From NCBI GenBank assembly GCA_002749535.1, contig MZZL01000390.1, positions 509,778 to 573,777 on the forward strand: DNA of 64,000 nt. The letters are read 5' to 3'. A model generated the notes under the pieces. That model made no database searches. It was not told where the DNA came from and saw only the letters and a list, made by a program, of their open reading frames with translations. Position 1 is the stretch's first letter; every line of letters starts with the position of its first letter. This stretch comes from Apophysomyces variabilis (Eukaryota > Mucoromycota > Mucoromycetes > Mucorales > Mucoraceae). This document shows, in pieces, positions 22,518 through 36,871 of this stretch. Made by a program: the position numbers and the translations under genes.

Positions 22518-24144
22518 TATATCAGCTGCTTATTTGCGCCAGCAGTACACAACCTTTTTTTTTGGAAATTGAATAAAGCAAACCTCGTTTACAGTAGGTC
22601 CACAGTCTAGTCATGTTGCCTATGATAAATCATTCTGACGATACCGTGGTAACAGGCAATAGCTTTAGTCTCAAGAATGATTACCCATCGAACAGATTTA
22701 AACTCCCTCATTCTGAACAACTCGATGTCGATTTGGTTGCAGGTGTCAAGGTGGCCAGGCGAGAGGCCATGTTGCAAGGGACATGGATTGAATGAATACA
22801 GATTTGAAAACATCATTAACAGTTATAATAACTGGGCCATGTATCTCTTATCCCCCACATATGGTAATGTGCATCGATTCGAGACTGTGATGATGATACA
22901 CAAGTCGCGACGGGACGTTCGCAAGCCTGACGGATTAAAAATATACAATAATTCTTCTCGGCTGAGTGGCAGATTCTTTTATGATCCGGTTGGCTTCATC
23001 GAATCGCATTGCGACATCGGTATAGGAAGGCAAACTGACCATATCCATATCCACCTCTTCTACCCTGCTGCTGCGGTTAACTTAAGCGTGAGCCAAGCAC
23101 GCTCCCCTATAGAATCTCCCGTCATAGACGCATTGGACGACGATCTTGCGCTCGTGGTACCTCTACAAAGTCTGGCAATTTAGTTTTTTCTTTTGTAAAA
23201 TCCTACGGATGGCAAAGAAGCTTCCCTGTGTTCTGTACATGGCAATCCTAACTATTGGAAGAGATAAATCCACATCAGATGACTTTTCATACCAGGCTAT
23301 TGTAACCGTAGGAAATAGTTTCACTAATACGAGACGATGAGGTTTAGGCGTTTCTATAGATTTGATCTTTAACACAACGTCTCTTCTTTTGTTCACTTAA
23401 ATTGCGACTCTTAAGGGGCTGTCATTTCGACTTTTGCACTAACAGCTGGGCTCAAGCAATATATATAAAGATAAAGCAGGATATAGTACTTTACCAAAGT
23501 GTCTCTATTTCCATCTTTCTCTTACTGAACTAAACGGGTGGACGTGGTCATTGCAAGCTTCTTAATTGATATTTTTTTTCTCACCTTTCCCTATTCCTTC
23601 TTCAATAGCCTCTTTGATTTCTCTTACTATCTTTATTTTTCTCAATTCTCTCCTGTTTCGCATGTATGTCCGTTTCAATGGCTTTTCATGGAAAGCTTTA
23701 GTTTAATTTTAATCCAGCGACATACCTTTTTGCCCGAAGTCAGTTGCATAGAGCTAGTGTCTATTGTTTATTGCTGCCTTGTAGCTAACTATTGCCCTTT
23801 AACTCCCTAAAAAGTTGCCTACAGTGCGCGAGTCAAAACTATAAATGTTGGAGAGTAAGACAGCTTTCATCTGTAAGACTTTCGATCTAGTCATAATGAC
23901 TATGTTCTGAATTATGGAAGCTCTTAGCTTTTTTGATTTCCATCCTTTATCCTCCTACGCTATGTTTAACGTTAGTCACCTTTTTCTCGTTTGATTTTTC
24001 CTTTCGGACTTTTGGACGTTCTATCGGCAAGAGTCTTACCTACGTTCTATCGGGACAGCGAAATATATAGCCCTACTAAAGAACCGATATAAAAAATTCC
24101 TGCTGCGGCACGTAATAGCATACAAAGCTATTTATCATAAGGTT
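22518..24144. other. Accessory intergenic sequence
   Basis: Two overlapping frames at 22613-22795 and 22677-23183 are open but have no motif I recognise and no clear splice structure. They may be relics of another element. The stretch 23190-24140 is AT-rich and shows nothing. Confidence 0.3.
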
Positions 24145-24468
24145 CTAGTAGTTACATCTTGCGTGAAGTACACCAGACATAAAGGGTCCTTTTTCCATAA
24201 CACAGTTAAGATAGTCGTTATCAAAGAAAGGGACACCACCTGTACGGTCACATCTATACATTGCATTGTCTATCAATAGATCTCCAGCAGCATCAACGCA
24301 AGCCTTGTCGCTGTTCCTCTGTCTTAGATAGGATCCACACACTCTAAGTGTGCCTGTGCAACAGTTGCGACTCTCCTCGGTAGTATCAGGGCTGTCTGTG
24401 TTATATGTGTATAGAAAAAGGGACGGATAGAATCCTTTGAGACTGTTGGATATCTTTATTTCATTCAA
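24145..24468 (-). CDS. Cysteine-rich ORF, possibly the second part of a secreted protein
   Basis: On the minus strand a frame ends at a TAG (24147-24145) and encodes a segment with seven Cys in about 90 residues: SRNCCTGTLRVCGSYL, KACVDAAGD, MYRCDRTGG, LNCVMEKG and HARCNY at the very end. There is no in-frame ATG near the 5' end of the open stretch. An acceptor-like CACAG lies just before SPDTTEE, so this is probably a 3' exon. The likely first exon is the signal-peptide ORF at 24721-24939, but the exact join is not resolved. Spaced cysteines suggest disulfides and secretion. I do not recognise the family. Confidence 0.45.
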   Translation of the reverse strand: MNEIKISNSLKGFYPSLFLYTYNTDSPDTTEESRNCCTGTLRVCGSYLRQRNSDKACVDAAGDLLIDNAMYRCDRTGGVPFFDNDYLNCVMEKGPFMSGVLHARCNY

Positions 24469-24720
24469 CTTTCTGCCTATTTATAATTATTTGACCTTAT
24501 GCGGGATTTGTAATTAGTGAACGTTCTTCTCGGCGATAGGTGTATGATTTAGCTAAGTGTAATAACTGCTGTAGAGCAGTGTCACCTTGTCTTCATCCTC
24601 GGTGATAGATCTCTGATTTAAAGAAGAGGTGCAGTCGGTGTTCCAAACTAGAGAAGTTCACTGTAAATGGGAACACGTTAATTCCGATCATCCTGTTCAT
24701 GGAACACAAGTACTAGGAAG

Positions 24721-24939
24721 TCACACTACGACAGCGACGTATACCACACTGTCCTCCTCCTCATCAATGCAACGCCCGTCGTATGCACAATTCTTGCAAT
24801 ATTCGTTGCCATCGTTGCCGGTAGAAGATATATCTCCCTCTGCATCAATGCTTTCCACCGCTGATATGCGTTTCTCCGAAGCAAAAGCGGGAACAAGAAG
24901 CAATAGAAGACTCAAAAGAGAGGCGATGTGTTTCTTCAT
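24721..24939 (-). CDS. Small secreted-protein ORF with signal peptide
   Basis: ATG at 24939 starts a frame of 72 residues. The first ~20, MKKHIASLLSLLLLLVPAFA, are a textbook signal peptide with a cleavage site after AFA. An acidic linker leads to EYCKNCAYDGRCIDEEED, with three Cys close together. The last residues (VVYVAVVV) are read from what looks like intron sequence, because a possible donor (GTATAC) lies after DSV. This ORF is most likely exon 1 of a larger cysteine-rich secreted protein that continues toward 24145. A stand-alone 72-residue peptide is the alternative. Confidence 0.5.
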   Translation of the reverse strand: MKKHIASLLSLLLLLVPAFASEKRISAVESIDAEGDISSTGNDGNEYCKNCAYDGRCIDEEEDSVVYVAVVV

Positions 24940-26477
24940 TCTGGAGGTGATAATTTGTCAGGTAGTTCCGAGAATATGTACCTAGTTAGGAAATACAGGT
25001 CTGTTTGGGGGATGTGGAGATTTTGCTGCGAACGTTCTTGATAGAAGTTTGTAACGATCTTGCAAAGCGCTGAAGATGCTTGGCATAGATTTTGGAGTAG
25101 TTGAAACAAGTATTGAAAATCCTGTTATGAGTCGAGAGCCTTTGGGTTAGGATCAGATCCGTGTGGATGCAGGAATAATCGGTAAATAGGCCTTCCTTAT
25201 ATACTTGAAGAGGATCGTACAAAAAGGAAACAAATCGGGTTGTTATCATTTAGGCGTGGAGACGAAAGGAGGTCAAGGGCACACTGAAAAAAATAAGAGA
25301 GATCAAAAATATCAATGGCAAGAAGGGAAAGCAGAGCTGACAGATCAAGGACATGCAGAAGAGAATGAAGGGCGACCGCCAAAGATTGAAAGGTTTAAAG
25401 AGGAAGTAGAAGGCATGCTCAACGCTAAGTCAGGGTCGCACAAGTGAAACAAATGCTGCCTGGGCTGTAGGAAGTATATCGTCTCAAGACTATGAATAGG
25501 CGTCTTGTTGTGTATTTCCATTCTGTTGGGAGATAAAAGAGGATTTCGTACTGCCGGCTTTAAAAAAGGATGATAAAACTCAATGTAAGAGGCTACGCAT
25601 TATAGCTCATTGCTCGGTGTGTCCCTTAATCTTTTTTTTCATATTGCGGATTAACACGGATGCCTCCGGAAGCAGCTTTGATAACCTCTGTCAGTTACGA
25701 TACTGGGTGGAATTCGTGAAATTATCAAATACGCTTGATTTTTGGGAGCAATACGCGCTGTTGCTGAACATAAATATTGACAAGCTGCTCAGGAGGAGAA
25801 AAACGTACAAGCTGAATTAGTGATGGCGCATTTGAGTTTAACTTTTAGCGCAAATTTATTGATCGTGAAGCGGAGGTTTGAATGCAACCAGCGATGTTTA
25901 CGATGTTGGCATCAAGCCCTATGAACAGATACTGAACGCTACAGAATGTCTACAATGCTTCGGCAGGCAATTGTTGCTGAGTCCAAATCTTGGAGTTAGT
26001 CAAAGGACGCTTCGAAGTAGTAGGTAAGGTAAGTAAGAGTGGGGCCAGGAATTCATCAGAGGTGCTCGAATATTTTTCTTGTATAGAGAAGTCCTCTACT
26101 GCTGCTGCAGGCGGGCTTTATGTTAAGCAGGACTGCAGAAGCGGTGCTACTTAAGGCTTGAAATGCATGAATCTTGAATGTATGGACCTTAGTCGGGATG
26201 AGTCTTAGATAGGTGGGTGTAACTAATCTCGGTCAATGCGTTGGTACATGGCACGCTGGACAGTTATAGTTGGGCCCAATCTTAGCTCGAAAGCCAATGA
26301 ACTGAACTTACGCTTGGTCCGATTCCCACAAAATCATTAATCTGTTTCTCTAATGACCTTAATCTAATGTTACATAGAGAACTCACTGTTCCAGTAGTTA
26401 TCCACTAATGCATGGTGTTAAATTGACTATTATTTTCTCACCAACGGACGTTAATATCCACAATGCAGTCTGCTACT
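24940..26477. other. Accessory intergenic sequence
   Basis: No gene supported. Short charged frames at 25205-25447 and 25249-24986 look like by-products of purine-rich sequence. Confidence 0.3.
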
Positions 26478-27765
26478 TTAAAGTCCGTGAATATCATCAA
26501 CCGATATACAACACTGACGTATGACTGTGAACAAGATATGATGTTTATTTCCTGGAACAATGACGCTACCAACTAGATCATCAACGCCGTTGATTATAAC
26601 GTAAGGATATGGATAACTAATTCTTCCTAGAAAATGGCTCTTGCCACCTCGCCTCCGACTAATGAGAAAGTAAAGATTTGGTAAGAAGCTTATATTCTCG
26701 TTCTTCCACATTCGACTTACGTGTGGCACCAAAACCCCACGTGGCTGCAGTGGCAACGTTGCCACCGAATTTCTTTGCCATATTCTGCACTTTGCTGCCT
26801 TCTTCTCCATGTTCACCACCTTGGTTCTGGGCTTGAGCAGCAGCTACTGGCGGTGGTGCTCCTGATGTGGATGGTGCTGGAACGTAGGGTTGAGCTGGCG
26901 GAGGAGCATAATATGGGCCTGTAGGCGGAGGTGGATAACTGTATGGTAACTGCGTTGAAGAAGCTGATGAAGTATTAGAAACATTGACCGCGGAGGCTAG
27001 GGGTGTTGCTTGTGTGGGACGTTTTGCTTGAATGGGTGGCGATGGGTTGCTAACCAAAATTTCCGTGAATGGGCCAGAGCGTTTCCAAAAATAACACTTA
27101 CGCAATTTTCTGGACGTGATTTTGAGGGAAAATACCCGATTTCCCGTTCAACGTACCTCGCCACCAGTCAGCATTGACTACATTCATAAATAGTAAATTA
27201 ATCGGGATTTCTCAAGAACAAAAGAAAGACAATAATTACCATATTCAGTAACGTAAATTACATCTCCTTGACGGAAAGATAAGTCTGTGCTAGGATCATC
27301 CCCTTTATAGTCGTACAAGGCTTCCGCAGTCGCTATGGTATTAGCTGGTTGGCTTGGAGGAGAATAAGCAGGAGGTGGAGGTGTAGATGTGGCTTCTGTT
27401 GCTGGCTGATGCTGATTGAGAGGAGATGGAGCGGCTACAGGCATAGTAACTGGAACCGCCACTGCTGGCGGAGAATTAGATTGGTCCATTGAAGATGGCG
27501 TTCGGCGCACTGGTAACTTAGGGAATGATGGCTCACGCGGTTGTGGTATTGGTTGTTGGATAGGACTGGGAGTAGCCGATTTCCGTGTGGGAAGAGGTGG
27601 CCTTGAAATGGTTTCATTGCGTTCCTGTGCAACTCGCGCAGGTAGCAAAGCAACGATGTCGTTATAGACTTGTGCGTTTAGAAACTGTCGATCCTTCAGA
27701 AATCCCAAATCTTTCTGGATGTTTGCCAATATGTAATTGGCCATTTCGACTTCACGTTCGCTCAT
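26478..27765 (-). CDS. SH3-domain protein of the Lsb1/Pin3 (Las17-binding) type
   Basis: Four exons on the minus strand (27765-27240, 27177-27102, 27049-26721, 26572-26478) give a phase-consistent 341-residue protein. An N-terminal helical region (ANYILANIQKDLGFLKDR) and a Pro-rich linker lead to one SH3 domain: AEALYDYKGDDPSTDLSF, QGDVIYVTEY, NADWWRGTLNGKSGIFPQNH. A second Pro/Tyr-rich stretch follows, then MAKKFGGNVATAATWGFGAT, the glycine-rich helix seen at the C-terminus of yeast Lsb1 and Lsb2. Such proteins bind Las17/WASP and tune actin assembly at endocytic sites. The last exon gives LGSVIVPGNKHH and a further ~20 residues instead of the very short tail of the yeast proteins, so the 3' exon choice is less certain than the rest. 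Confidence 0.88.
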
Positions 27766-30700
27766 GATGAAAGTTAATTTTGTTTTTTAGTCAAAATGCG
27801 GAAAAAGGGACGCCCGTGGACTACTGCTGCTTTCGAAATTCATTCATCGGTAACCTTTTTCTACAAGATAATTTTGGATTAGCGCAATTCAACAATCAGT
27901 AGACTTATGCTGAAAAGTAAACGTTCAATTCGCTGAAAAATTTGCTAGATCCATGCTGCCAATGCATAACTTCCATTTACTTAGCCCACTGTAAGAATAA
28001 AAGCCATTAAGAAGTGAATCGCTCAAAGTTTCAGAAAGCTAAGGAGCATTGTATGATTCATTGAGCGCAATGACGCTCACTGTATATGTGCGGTTGGATG
28101 TGGTTTATCAATACAGTTCTTGTATGGTACACATTGATAAGGTCTGCAGCTAATAAGTTTCACTCATTCAAGGTTCTGAGCTACCTTTTACCTCGTACCC
28201 ACTCCATGATTATTTGCTGTCAATGTCTTTGTCGAAATGGAAGGAACATTAACACATTAACGGTCAGATAGACAGTACGCCCTTGCCAATATAAATGCAC
28301 CCTAATTAGCCAGTGCTGCAACCTGAAGTCTATAGATACAGGTCACTGTACTGAATTTGAGGCAATCAGGCCAATATGAGCCAATTAATGAATCTAGGCC
28401 ACTTATCCTGAAAAAATGACTTCCAAAATAGCAAACAATTATCTACTTTCCTTACGCCATAGCGGTGGAATATAAACAGTTTTGCTTGAGTGTAAAGATG
28501 CGTCTGAACCATCTTGCACATACCTTTGTCTACAAAATCTGTCACACATTCGGCTCAGTTACTTAGAGAATTTTGTTAATGATATCAAAGTATAAAAGGA
28601 TTAAAGCAGCTGCCACTTCACTACCTTCAATTCCGGGATGTCTTTCAGAAGCCTTGAACAAAATTTGGGAAGCAGCTCCGTAATGCAGCCAAGCTCGAAC
28701 GTGAGTACATTGTCACAAGCATGTATTCTTCTGTTAGGTGGTATGAGTGCAGTTAATTTACTACCGACATACAGTTAGCACACGTGAACGGATAAATGTA
28801 CTAACAAATCAGTTTTTAGGGTAAGTTTGTATCCCATAGAGTCATAATACTTGTATAAAAGTCATGATCGCCAGATTTGCTACTGCAACGTATCGTTTTC
28901 AGCATTAGGTATGATTTTTGGGGCCGAATATCCGTCCGCGCAGTAAACGAATATTCTTCTTAAAGCTTTATTTGTTTGTATCACTCCTCCATCATTATAT
29001 GAACGAAACAGAATTCCTTGGATTCATGAAGCTAACAACAGATATTGGACAAAGCCTTGTAATAAGCTTGTGCATTGACCACGCACAAAAAACCTATGGG
29101 TCTTGCATAAGAAACGAGATACACTTGTAATCACAATGTTACTATTCTTTTGTAGCATTTTGGATGTTCTTTTGGGAAACACAAGATGCTTATCTGGTTT
29201 TGCATTACCACGTGTTTTAGATGATTTTGGCGAAAGCGCATTCATACTACTGTTTATGCGAGTTGGGGGCAATGGCTAAGTTAAAGCTTCGATGTTGGTG
29301 TCAAAGGTTTAGCGAAAGAAAACCAAGGTATGTTGCGCTTGTGTTCCAAGCCATATTAACAGATGAAGCAATTGCATCAAGGACTTGCGGGAAGATAAAA
29401 GCCAAAACAACGGAGGAAAACAGAAGATATATAGGTAACGAACTAATGCAGTGACAAGAAGGGACCATGGCACCGTCGAAAAATAAGCGCTTCCAGAATA
29501 AGCAGAAATATCGCAACACAGTGAGTATAGCAGAAAGAAAAATAAAGACGAGTAATTGTCAGATAGATTATTGAAGTCGTTCTGGCTACTGTTAAAGCAG
29601 AGTATTTAACACCACATCTTTCCAGGGCAATATCCATAACGTAATATCGCTATATTGTAATTTTTTGCGTAATTGTGGAACTCCCCACATATACATAACC
29701 ATAGATCTATCCATAATAGTTAAAGCTTATTGATACTATACGCTGATGTAACTGATAAGATTATTACCAACTGCCCTAGGGTCAAAAGAGGGAGGAACCA
29801 AAGCTTATAGAGATCTTCGGACATTCAAAACAATCCGAAATCATCGGATAATTGCGGGCACAGGTCGATACAACAACCCGGGAAGTAAATATATGCGAAC
29901 GTAAAATATACTGTTTGATATTAGCGGTGTAGCTATTATATAGTTGTCATAAATAAAGTTTAGCAAAACATGCATCATGGCAAGGCAAACGGACGCTTTC
30001 TTTCTAAGTTGCACATCCTTATCATGGAGCTTTTCTTCCTCTCTTTTCCCGCTAGTTCAACACCGATATTCAATTTAGCGCAGTGCAGGGTTACTGAACA
30101 AGCAACAGGATAGATAGCATCTGAAACAAAGTGGCAAGTTATAGTATGAATAGCGCTTTCATTTGTCTTCTTTCCTTTCAATCATTGCGGAAATGACACC
30201 AAGCCAATTGACATGAATACAACAGTATAGCAGATGGGATCTTTAAACTCGAACATTGATAGCACCAATGACTGGTGTAGTCTTTCTCGTATGCACGTTT
30301 TTGTTATATAAGAGAGATTTGAACTAAACGGAGATAACGCGCCCAATCTTCCAGTTGCAAGATCTCGTTCAATAGCTATGCTAGGTTGCATAGATATATA
30401 TTATGCTGCATCAAATCCCTGTCATAGTATGCTAGCTCCTTGATAATGTTCAAATAAACACTAGGCTCACATTATTGGCAGTGATCTAATATTTTGCACT
30501 GTAGCTCCCTTTTTTCTTTTCTGCAAGGTTCACAGTGCAATATTGTTGGATTGACAAACCTTTAGTTATGGTAATCTTATTGAGCTTTTGCACCACTATA
30601 GAATAAACACTTTTGTTTCTTTTCGACTGGACGCATGATAAGGATACTCCCAATTTGCCACTCCGAAGTGTGTTCGGTGAGGAAGGCGCGTGATCCGCAA

Positions 30701-30815
30701 TGCTGTATTCAATCATGTGATGAGGGTCTTATAATCAAGACCGAAAAAGACCATTTTCAGCCCTCTTTTCTTTCTTTCTCCATTATCCAAACAGCCTTCT
30801 TCCCTCAAAAATTCA
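27766..30815. other. Long intergenic region, gene-poor
   Basis: About 3 kb without a supportable gene. A minus-strand frame at 28709-28563 encodes a plausible helical peptide (RAWLHYGAASQILFKASERH) that may be a relic exon. Frames around 29221-29454 have no recognisable motif. The right end is the PABP promoter. Confidence 0.3.
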
Positions 30816-30960
30816 GAAAAAAAAGCTAAAAAAAATCTAAAAACTCACCAAAAAAAGAACTAAAAAAAAGCAGTGAAGAAGATACCGAGTCTTTGCTTGA
30901 TATTATCGCACCATACAACGTGAAAAAGAAAGAAAAAACTTGAAGAAAAAATATATAAGA
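30816..30960 (+). promoter_or_regulatory. A-rich leader of the PABP gene
   Basis: Several runs of 4-9 adenines separated by short spacers lie in the ~180 nt before the PABP start codon. PABP mRNAs in other eukaryotes carry such A-tracts in the 5' UTR, to which PABP itself binds to repress translation. The tract is seen; autoregulation is inference. Confidence 0.6.
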
Positions 30961-30982
30961 GAACAACCCAATCCTTCAGTAA

Positions 30983-33140
<2,158 letters not shown>

Positions 33141-33287
33141 TTTTCTTTGAACGTTACAATCAGAAACAAGTTGCTGGAAGTAGAAGAAGAGGGAAAACGG
33201 AAACTGACTCTGAAGAAAGAAGCCTCGATTGATTATTTCTTTTTTTTTTTCCATCTTGTTCAATTTTTTCTACCATAAATATTTCTG

Positions 33288-35892
33288 TTAATCTAGCTCA
33301 TTAAGATCTTCTTGCGGACTTGATTCAAATGCTTGAGCTGCACGATCAATTCGCTGGAACTGCCATTTCCATGATGCATTATACAAAAATGGGCGCAGGT
33401 CAAATCGATTATCATCTGGACTATAGGCCTCGGCATGATAGGAAGGTGTCAGTGTGGTCAATTTGTGGCGATTGATAGAATAGTAGAAAAAGAACCGCTT
33501 GACTTTGGTTGCTACTTCAGAAGGTCGCAAGAAGTTGCTCCATTCATGTACTAGTTTCGTAAACATCGAGTAAGGCCCGCATCGTTCGACCTTTCTAAGT
33601 CGTCCAAATTGCGAAAGCTCGTCATAAGTCATGCCCATGTCCGCCTCGTCTGACTGAACGTAACTTTCTGTGATAGGCTCCAACTCGGCTGTTGGTACTG
33701 CAACCAGGAACTCCGAAAGGATCTCAAGCTTGAAATGCGTTTGCGCATAAGCAATGAACCGCTTCAAATCCGTTTTGCTGATGCCTCCAATGGGATTGAT
33801 ATCTGCACTGCTGCAATCATACTTGGTCAGGTAACCACGCAAACTTTCATCAACATTGGCGCTACCGAGCACCAGAAGGGCGCCTTGCTTTGATCTGACC
33901 CAGGGCATCAGCTGTGCAAACAAATATGCTAGCAACATCCGAAGGCGTGCCTGAATGTTCTGCAGGGCCAAGTTTTCACTGTCGGAACCGCCGTGTACAC
34001 GGTACTTTGGCGTCTTTCCTGTAACCAAAGAAAACAAGCCATGGATGGCCGCTACCACGGTGTCCATATTGAGGTCAAGGTGATAGCTTCCAATTGCCTT
34101 AGCCAGATCTGCAGCTCTCTTACGAGTTTCCTTGCTAGAGTTCTCTGTTCCCATGTAACAAGTATAAAATATGCGGTTGGCAAATTCGCGTGGATCCTTT
34201 GGTACGTATTCGTCCTGACTGTTACCGCCTGCATTGGCGAGTCTGCGCGCATCTTCCAAAACCTGGGTATTACCCTCCTCCACCTCCGTCACAACCAAAC
34301 GACACATGGATGCAACGATCATTGCCGTTGCACAACTGTCGATACCACCACTTAATGGCAAAAAGTAGCCAGCTGTCTTAGATCGTCGAAGATAATCCCA
34401 GAGCCAGCAAGCTGGACCTAAAGCGATTTCTTCTTCAGGACTATGATAGAATGGCTCCCGTTTTTTACTAGGGCGGGCATGGATATCAACGTTCAAGCCT
34501 GCAGGAGACAGAGCAATGTCCACAAACTCGCGGTGATAATTGGGCGATTGGAGAGATTGTATGGACCTACTACCCAGCATGGTACGATAAGATCGCACTT
34601 CCTCCAAATCAACCGTTGCTGTCACTACTTCCTACGATGTTGGGTAAATCAATTAGATACTACAGGGGAGCAGAAGGGTAGCCAGCCAAGACTCTTAATC
34701 ATACCACATCCTTCAATGAAAACTGAGAACCTTGTGCCACTATGTTCCCGTTGACAGCAATCATGGCACATCCATCGTAATAGAGGCGATCACCATCACA
34801 CCCTTGTTGATTAGCATAAAGATAGACACCTCCAGCCTAGTATATCCTCTTTATTAATAACATATTCCCTCTTTATTTATATATTACCTTTGCTGTTGCT
34901 GATTTGATCAGGTCAATGCGCGTATTCAGCTTGCGTAGCTCATGATGACTGCCGCTGCTGTTCGTAAATATTTCTATACCATCAAGCCCCATTGCGATGT
35001 GGGGACTAAGTATCCGCTCGGAATATTAGCAATTTCCGTTCGCTACGCATGCTGTTTTCAAATTCACCTTTGAGGAGTGAATAATTCTTCACAAGTCTCG
35101 CATCCAATACACGTGTCCTGTGTGCTGATCACTGCATCACCAAACGGAACAGTAACCTAAATCCTCCAGCAGTTTAAGTCTACAAATAAGCCCTACTATG
35201 ACTGGATGGCAAACCTACCTGGTTTGTTATTGCTTGGATCATACGTGGCAGAAAGTATGTCTCCAGTCTGCGAGGTTCCCAGGGCGTGAAAAACCGAAGT
35301 TCCCGATAGTTTCCATCATTGGCAAGGTATAGTTTTGGTCGGATCAGGGCGATCTTACCCTTGGCGATGATGACTCTACAGTTATACTTGACATTCTTAT
35401 GGATCACAGGCCTATGCAAAAGTTTATTTTTCACCCGGCTCCGGTTTTATTCTTTTGCCCCTTACATGCCAATATCCAAAATCATATCCTTTCCTTCGTC
35501 ACTTTTCAAGATTTCTGCCAAAACTTCCCAGGAATGCAGATACGTATCGCCTACAACATGTCAGCAAAGTGGAGTTATACGCTTATTTTTATCTTGCTGT
35601 TTTACCTTCCAAAAAATGGTCATAACATCCATATCCGCTGAATATATAAAGATTAAGCATTATTCATACTTTCCAAAGACAAATATAATATCTTACGGGA
35701 CTTCAAGCTCGGGACCAACGCGTAATGTTGCGCCTTTCGCTTTAGCTATCCGAATACTTTCAAGAATACGCTGAAGATTTCCATCGAAATCTAAGGCCCA
35801 CTGATTAAGCGAGCATGTTGCAACGGTAATACTAATTCACAAAGGTCAAGAGCCTGTAGAGGACTAAGAATGCAAACATACAGGTGACCCAT
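33288..35892 (-). CDS. qns1: Glutamine-dependent NAD+ synthetase
   Basis: Nine exons on the minus strand (35892-35882, 35831-35697, 35637-35606, 35550-35466, 35411-35219, 35156-35068, 35005-34888, 34836-34705, 34631-33288) give a phase-consistent 712-residue enzyme, close to the 714 of yeast Qns1. The N-terminus [19 protein letters not shown] opens a nitrilase-type glutaminase domain with the triad Glu (GPELEVPGYGC), Lys ([10 protein letters not shown]) and Cys ([11 protein letters not shown]). The C-terminal synthetase domain has the PP-loop [13 protein letters not shown] and [13 protein letters not shown]. It makes NAD+ from deamido-NAD+, ATP and glutamine, the last step of both de novo and salvage routes. 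Exon 1 is only 11 nt. Confidence 0.98.
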
Positions 35893-36591
35893 GCTGACAA
35901 TGGCCGAGACTCACTTAACGCAGGAAAGGAGGACCGCAGCAGCAAAATTGACGGTGGATCTAATCAGCCAATCAGAACGGACAGTTGTCAGAACGATTAC
36001 AATGTGCCATGATGTAATGCTTTGCTCCGGTTTTGTCCCAAGTGGGGTTGGTTTCGTGGTCCTTGTCCTTTAACACGAATAATTCCCGCAATGGGGTACA
36101 TCCTATTTTAGGATAGCAGCACACATTCACCATGAAGTCAAAACGATCTCTTTTTCCATCCATTTAGCGTGTGTAAAAAAGGATGACACAACTACTCATG
36201 TTTTCTCGGCATAAGTACATCTAAGTGATTACGTTACGTATCTTCTGCTTTTGAAATAGGATAATTTAGTTGCGTATGACAACTTTTGTAACAGTATGGT
36301 TGACAGATTAATTCCGATTAGCATACAACTTCTGATAAGCTAAGCTATGCATTTAAAAGCACGCGTACACTTTAATAGAAAGGACCCTGCGGTCATACAT
36401 GGTTATCTCCGTTTCTCTCACTATCTGCATAGCATGCATTGGTTTCATGAGACTCAAACAGAAGTGAAAAAAAAATATTCTTCGCTGAGCTTTCTATCTA
36501 TTTCTTCGTTATCGCAAGATGTTTACAAATGTCGTTCTATGAAGATACTTTCATCTTTGCCAAATTTGGCATGTTTTGTCCCTCCCAAAAA

Positions 36592-36628
<37 letters not shown>

Positions 36629-36629
36629 C
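35893..36629. other. Intergenic between NAD+ synthetase and LIM-protein genes
   Basis: A minus-strand frame of 63 codons (36163-35972) starts with ATG and ends HYIMAHCNRSDNCPF. It is not recognisable and may be a relic. The 3' end is a poly-T tract of about 30 nt running into the assembly gap. Confidence 0.3.
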
Positions 36630-36762
36630 NNNNNNNNNNNNNNNNNNNNNNNNNNNNNNNNNNNNNNNNNNNNNNNNNNNNNNNNNNNNNNNNNNNNNNN
36701 NNNNNNNNNNNNNNNNNNNNNNNNNNNNNNNNNNNNNNNNNNNNNNNNNNNNNNNNNNNNNN
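36630..36762. other. Assembly gap (133 N)
   Basis: Run of N flanked on both sides by the same short sequence: TTTTGTCCCTCCCAAAAAAA followed by poly-T begins at 36573 and again at 36763. The duplicate flanks indicate that two contig ends overlap and that the gap is an artefact of the homopolymer. Confidence 0.95.
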
Positions 36763-36871
36763 TTTTGTCCCTCCCAAAAAAAGATTTTTTTTTTTTTTTT
36801 TGCTATTGCTTTCTAAACCATTTTCAAGCTTTCTTGTGCATCCTTCTTTCCTTCTCTAAAAAACGCACAAA

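Noticed and set aside
29221..29454. Open frame that I first suspected to be a second Fanzor relic
   Set aside because: Apart from a vague ILTDE stretch, none of the ordered RuvC or zinc-ribbon motifs is present in any frame nearby.
36347..36859. Open frame spanning the N gap
   Set aside because: Continuity exists only because N codons are read as X and poly-T as Phe.
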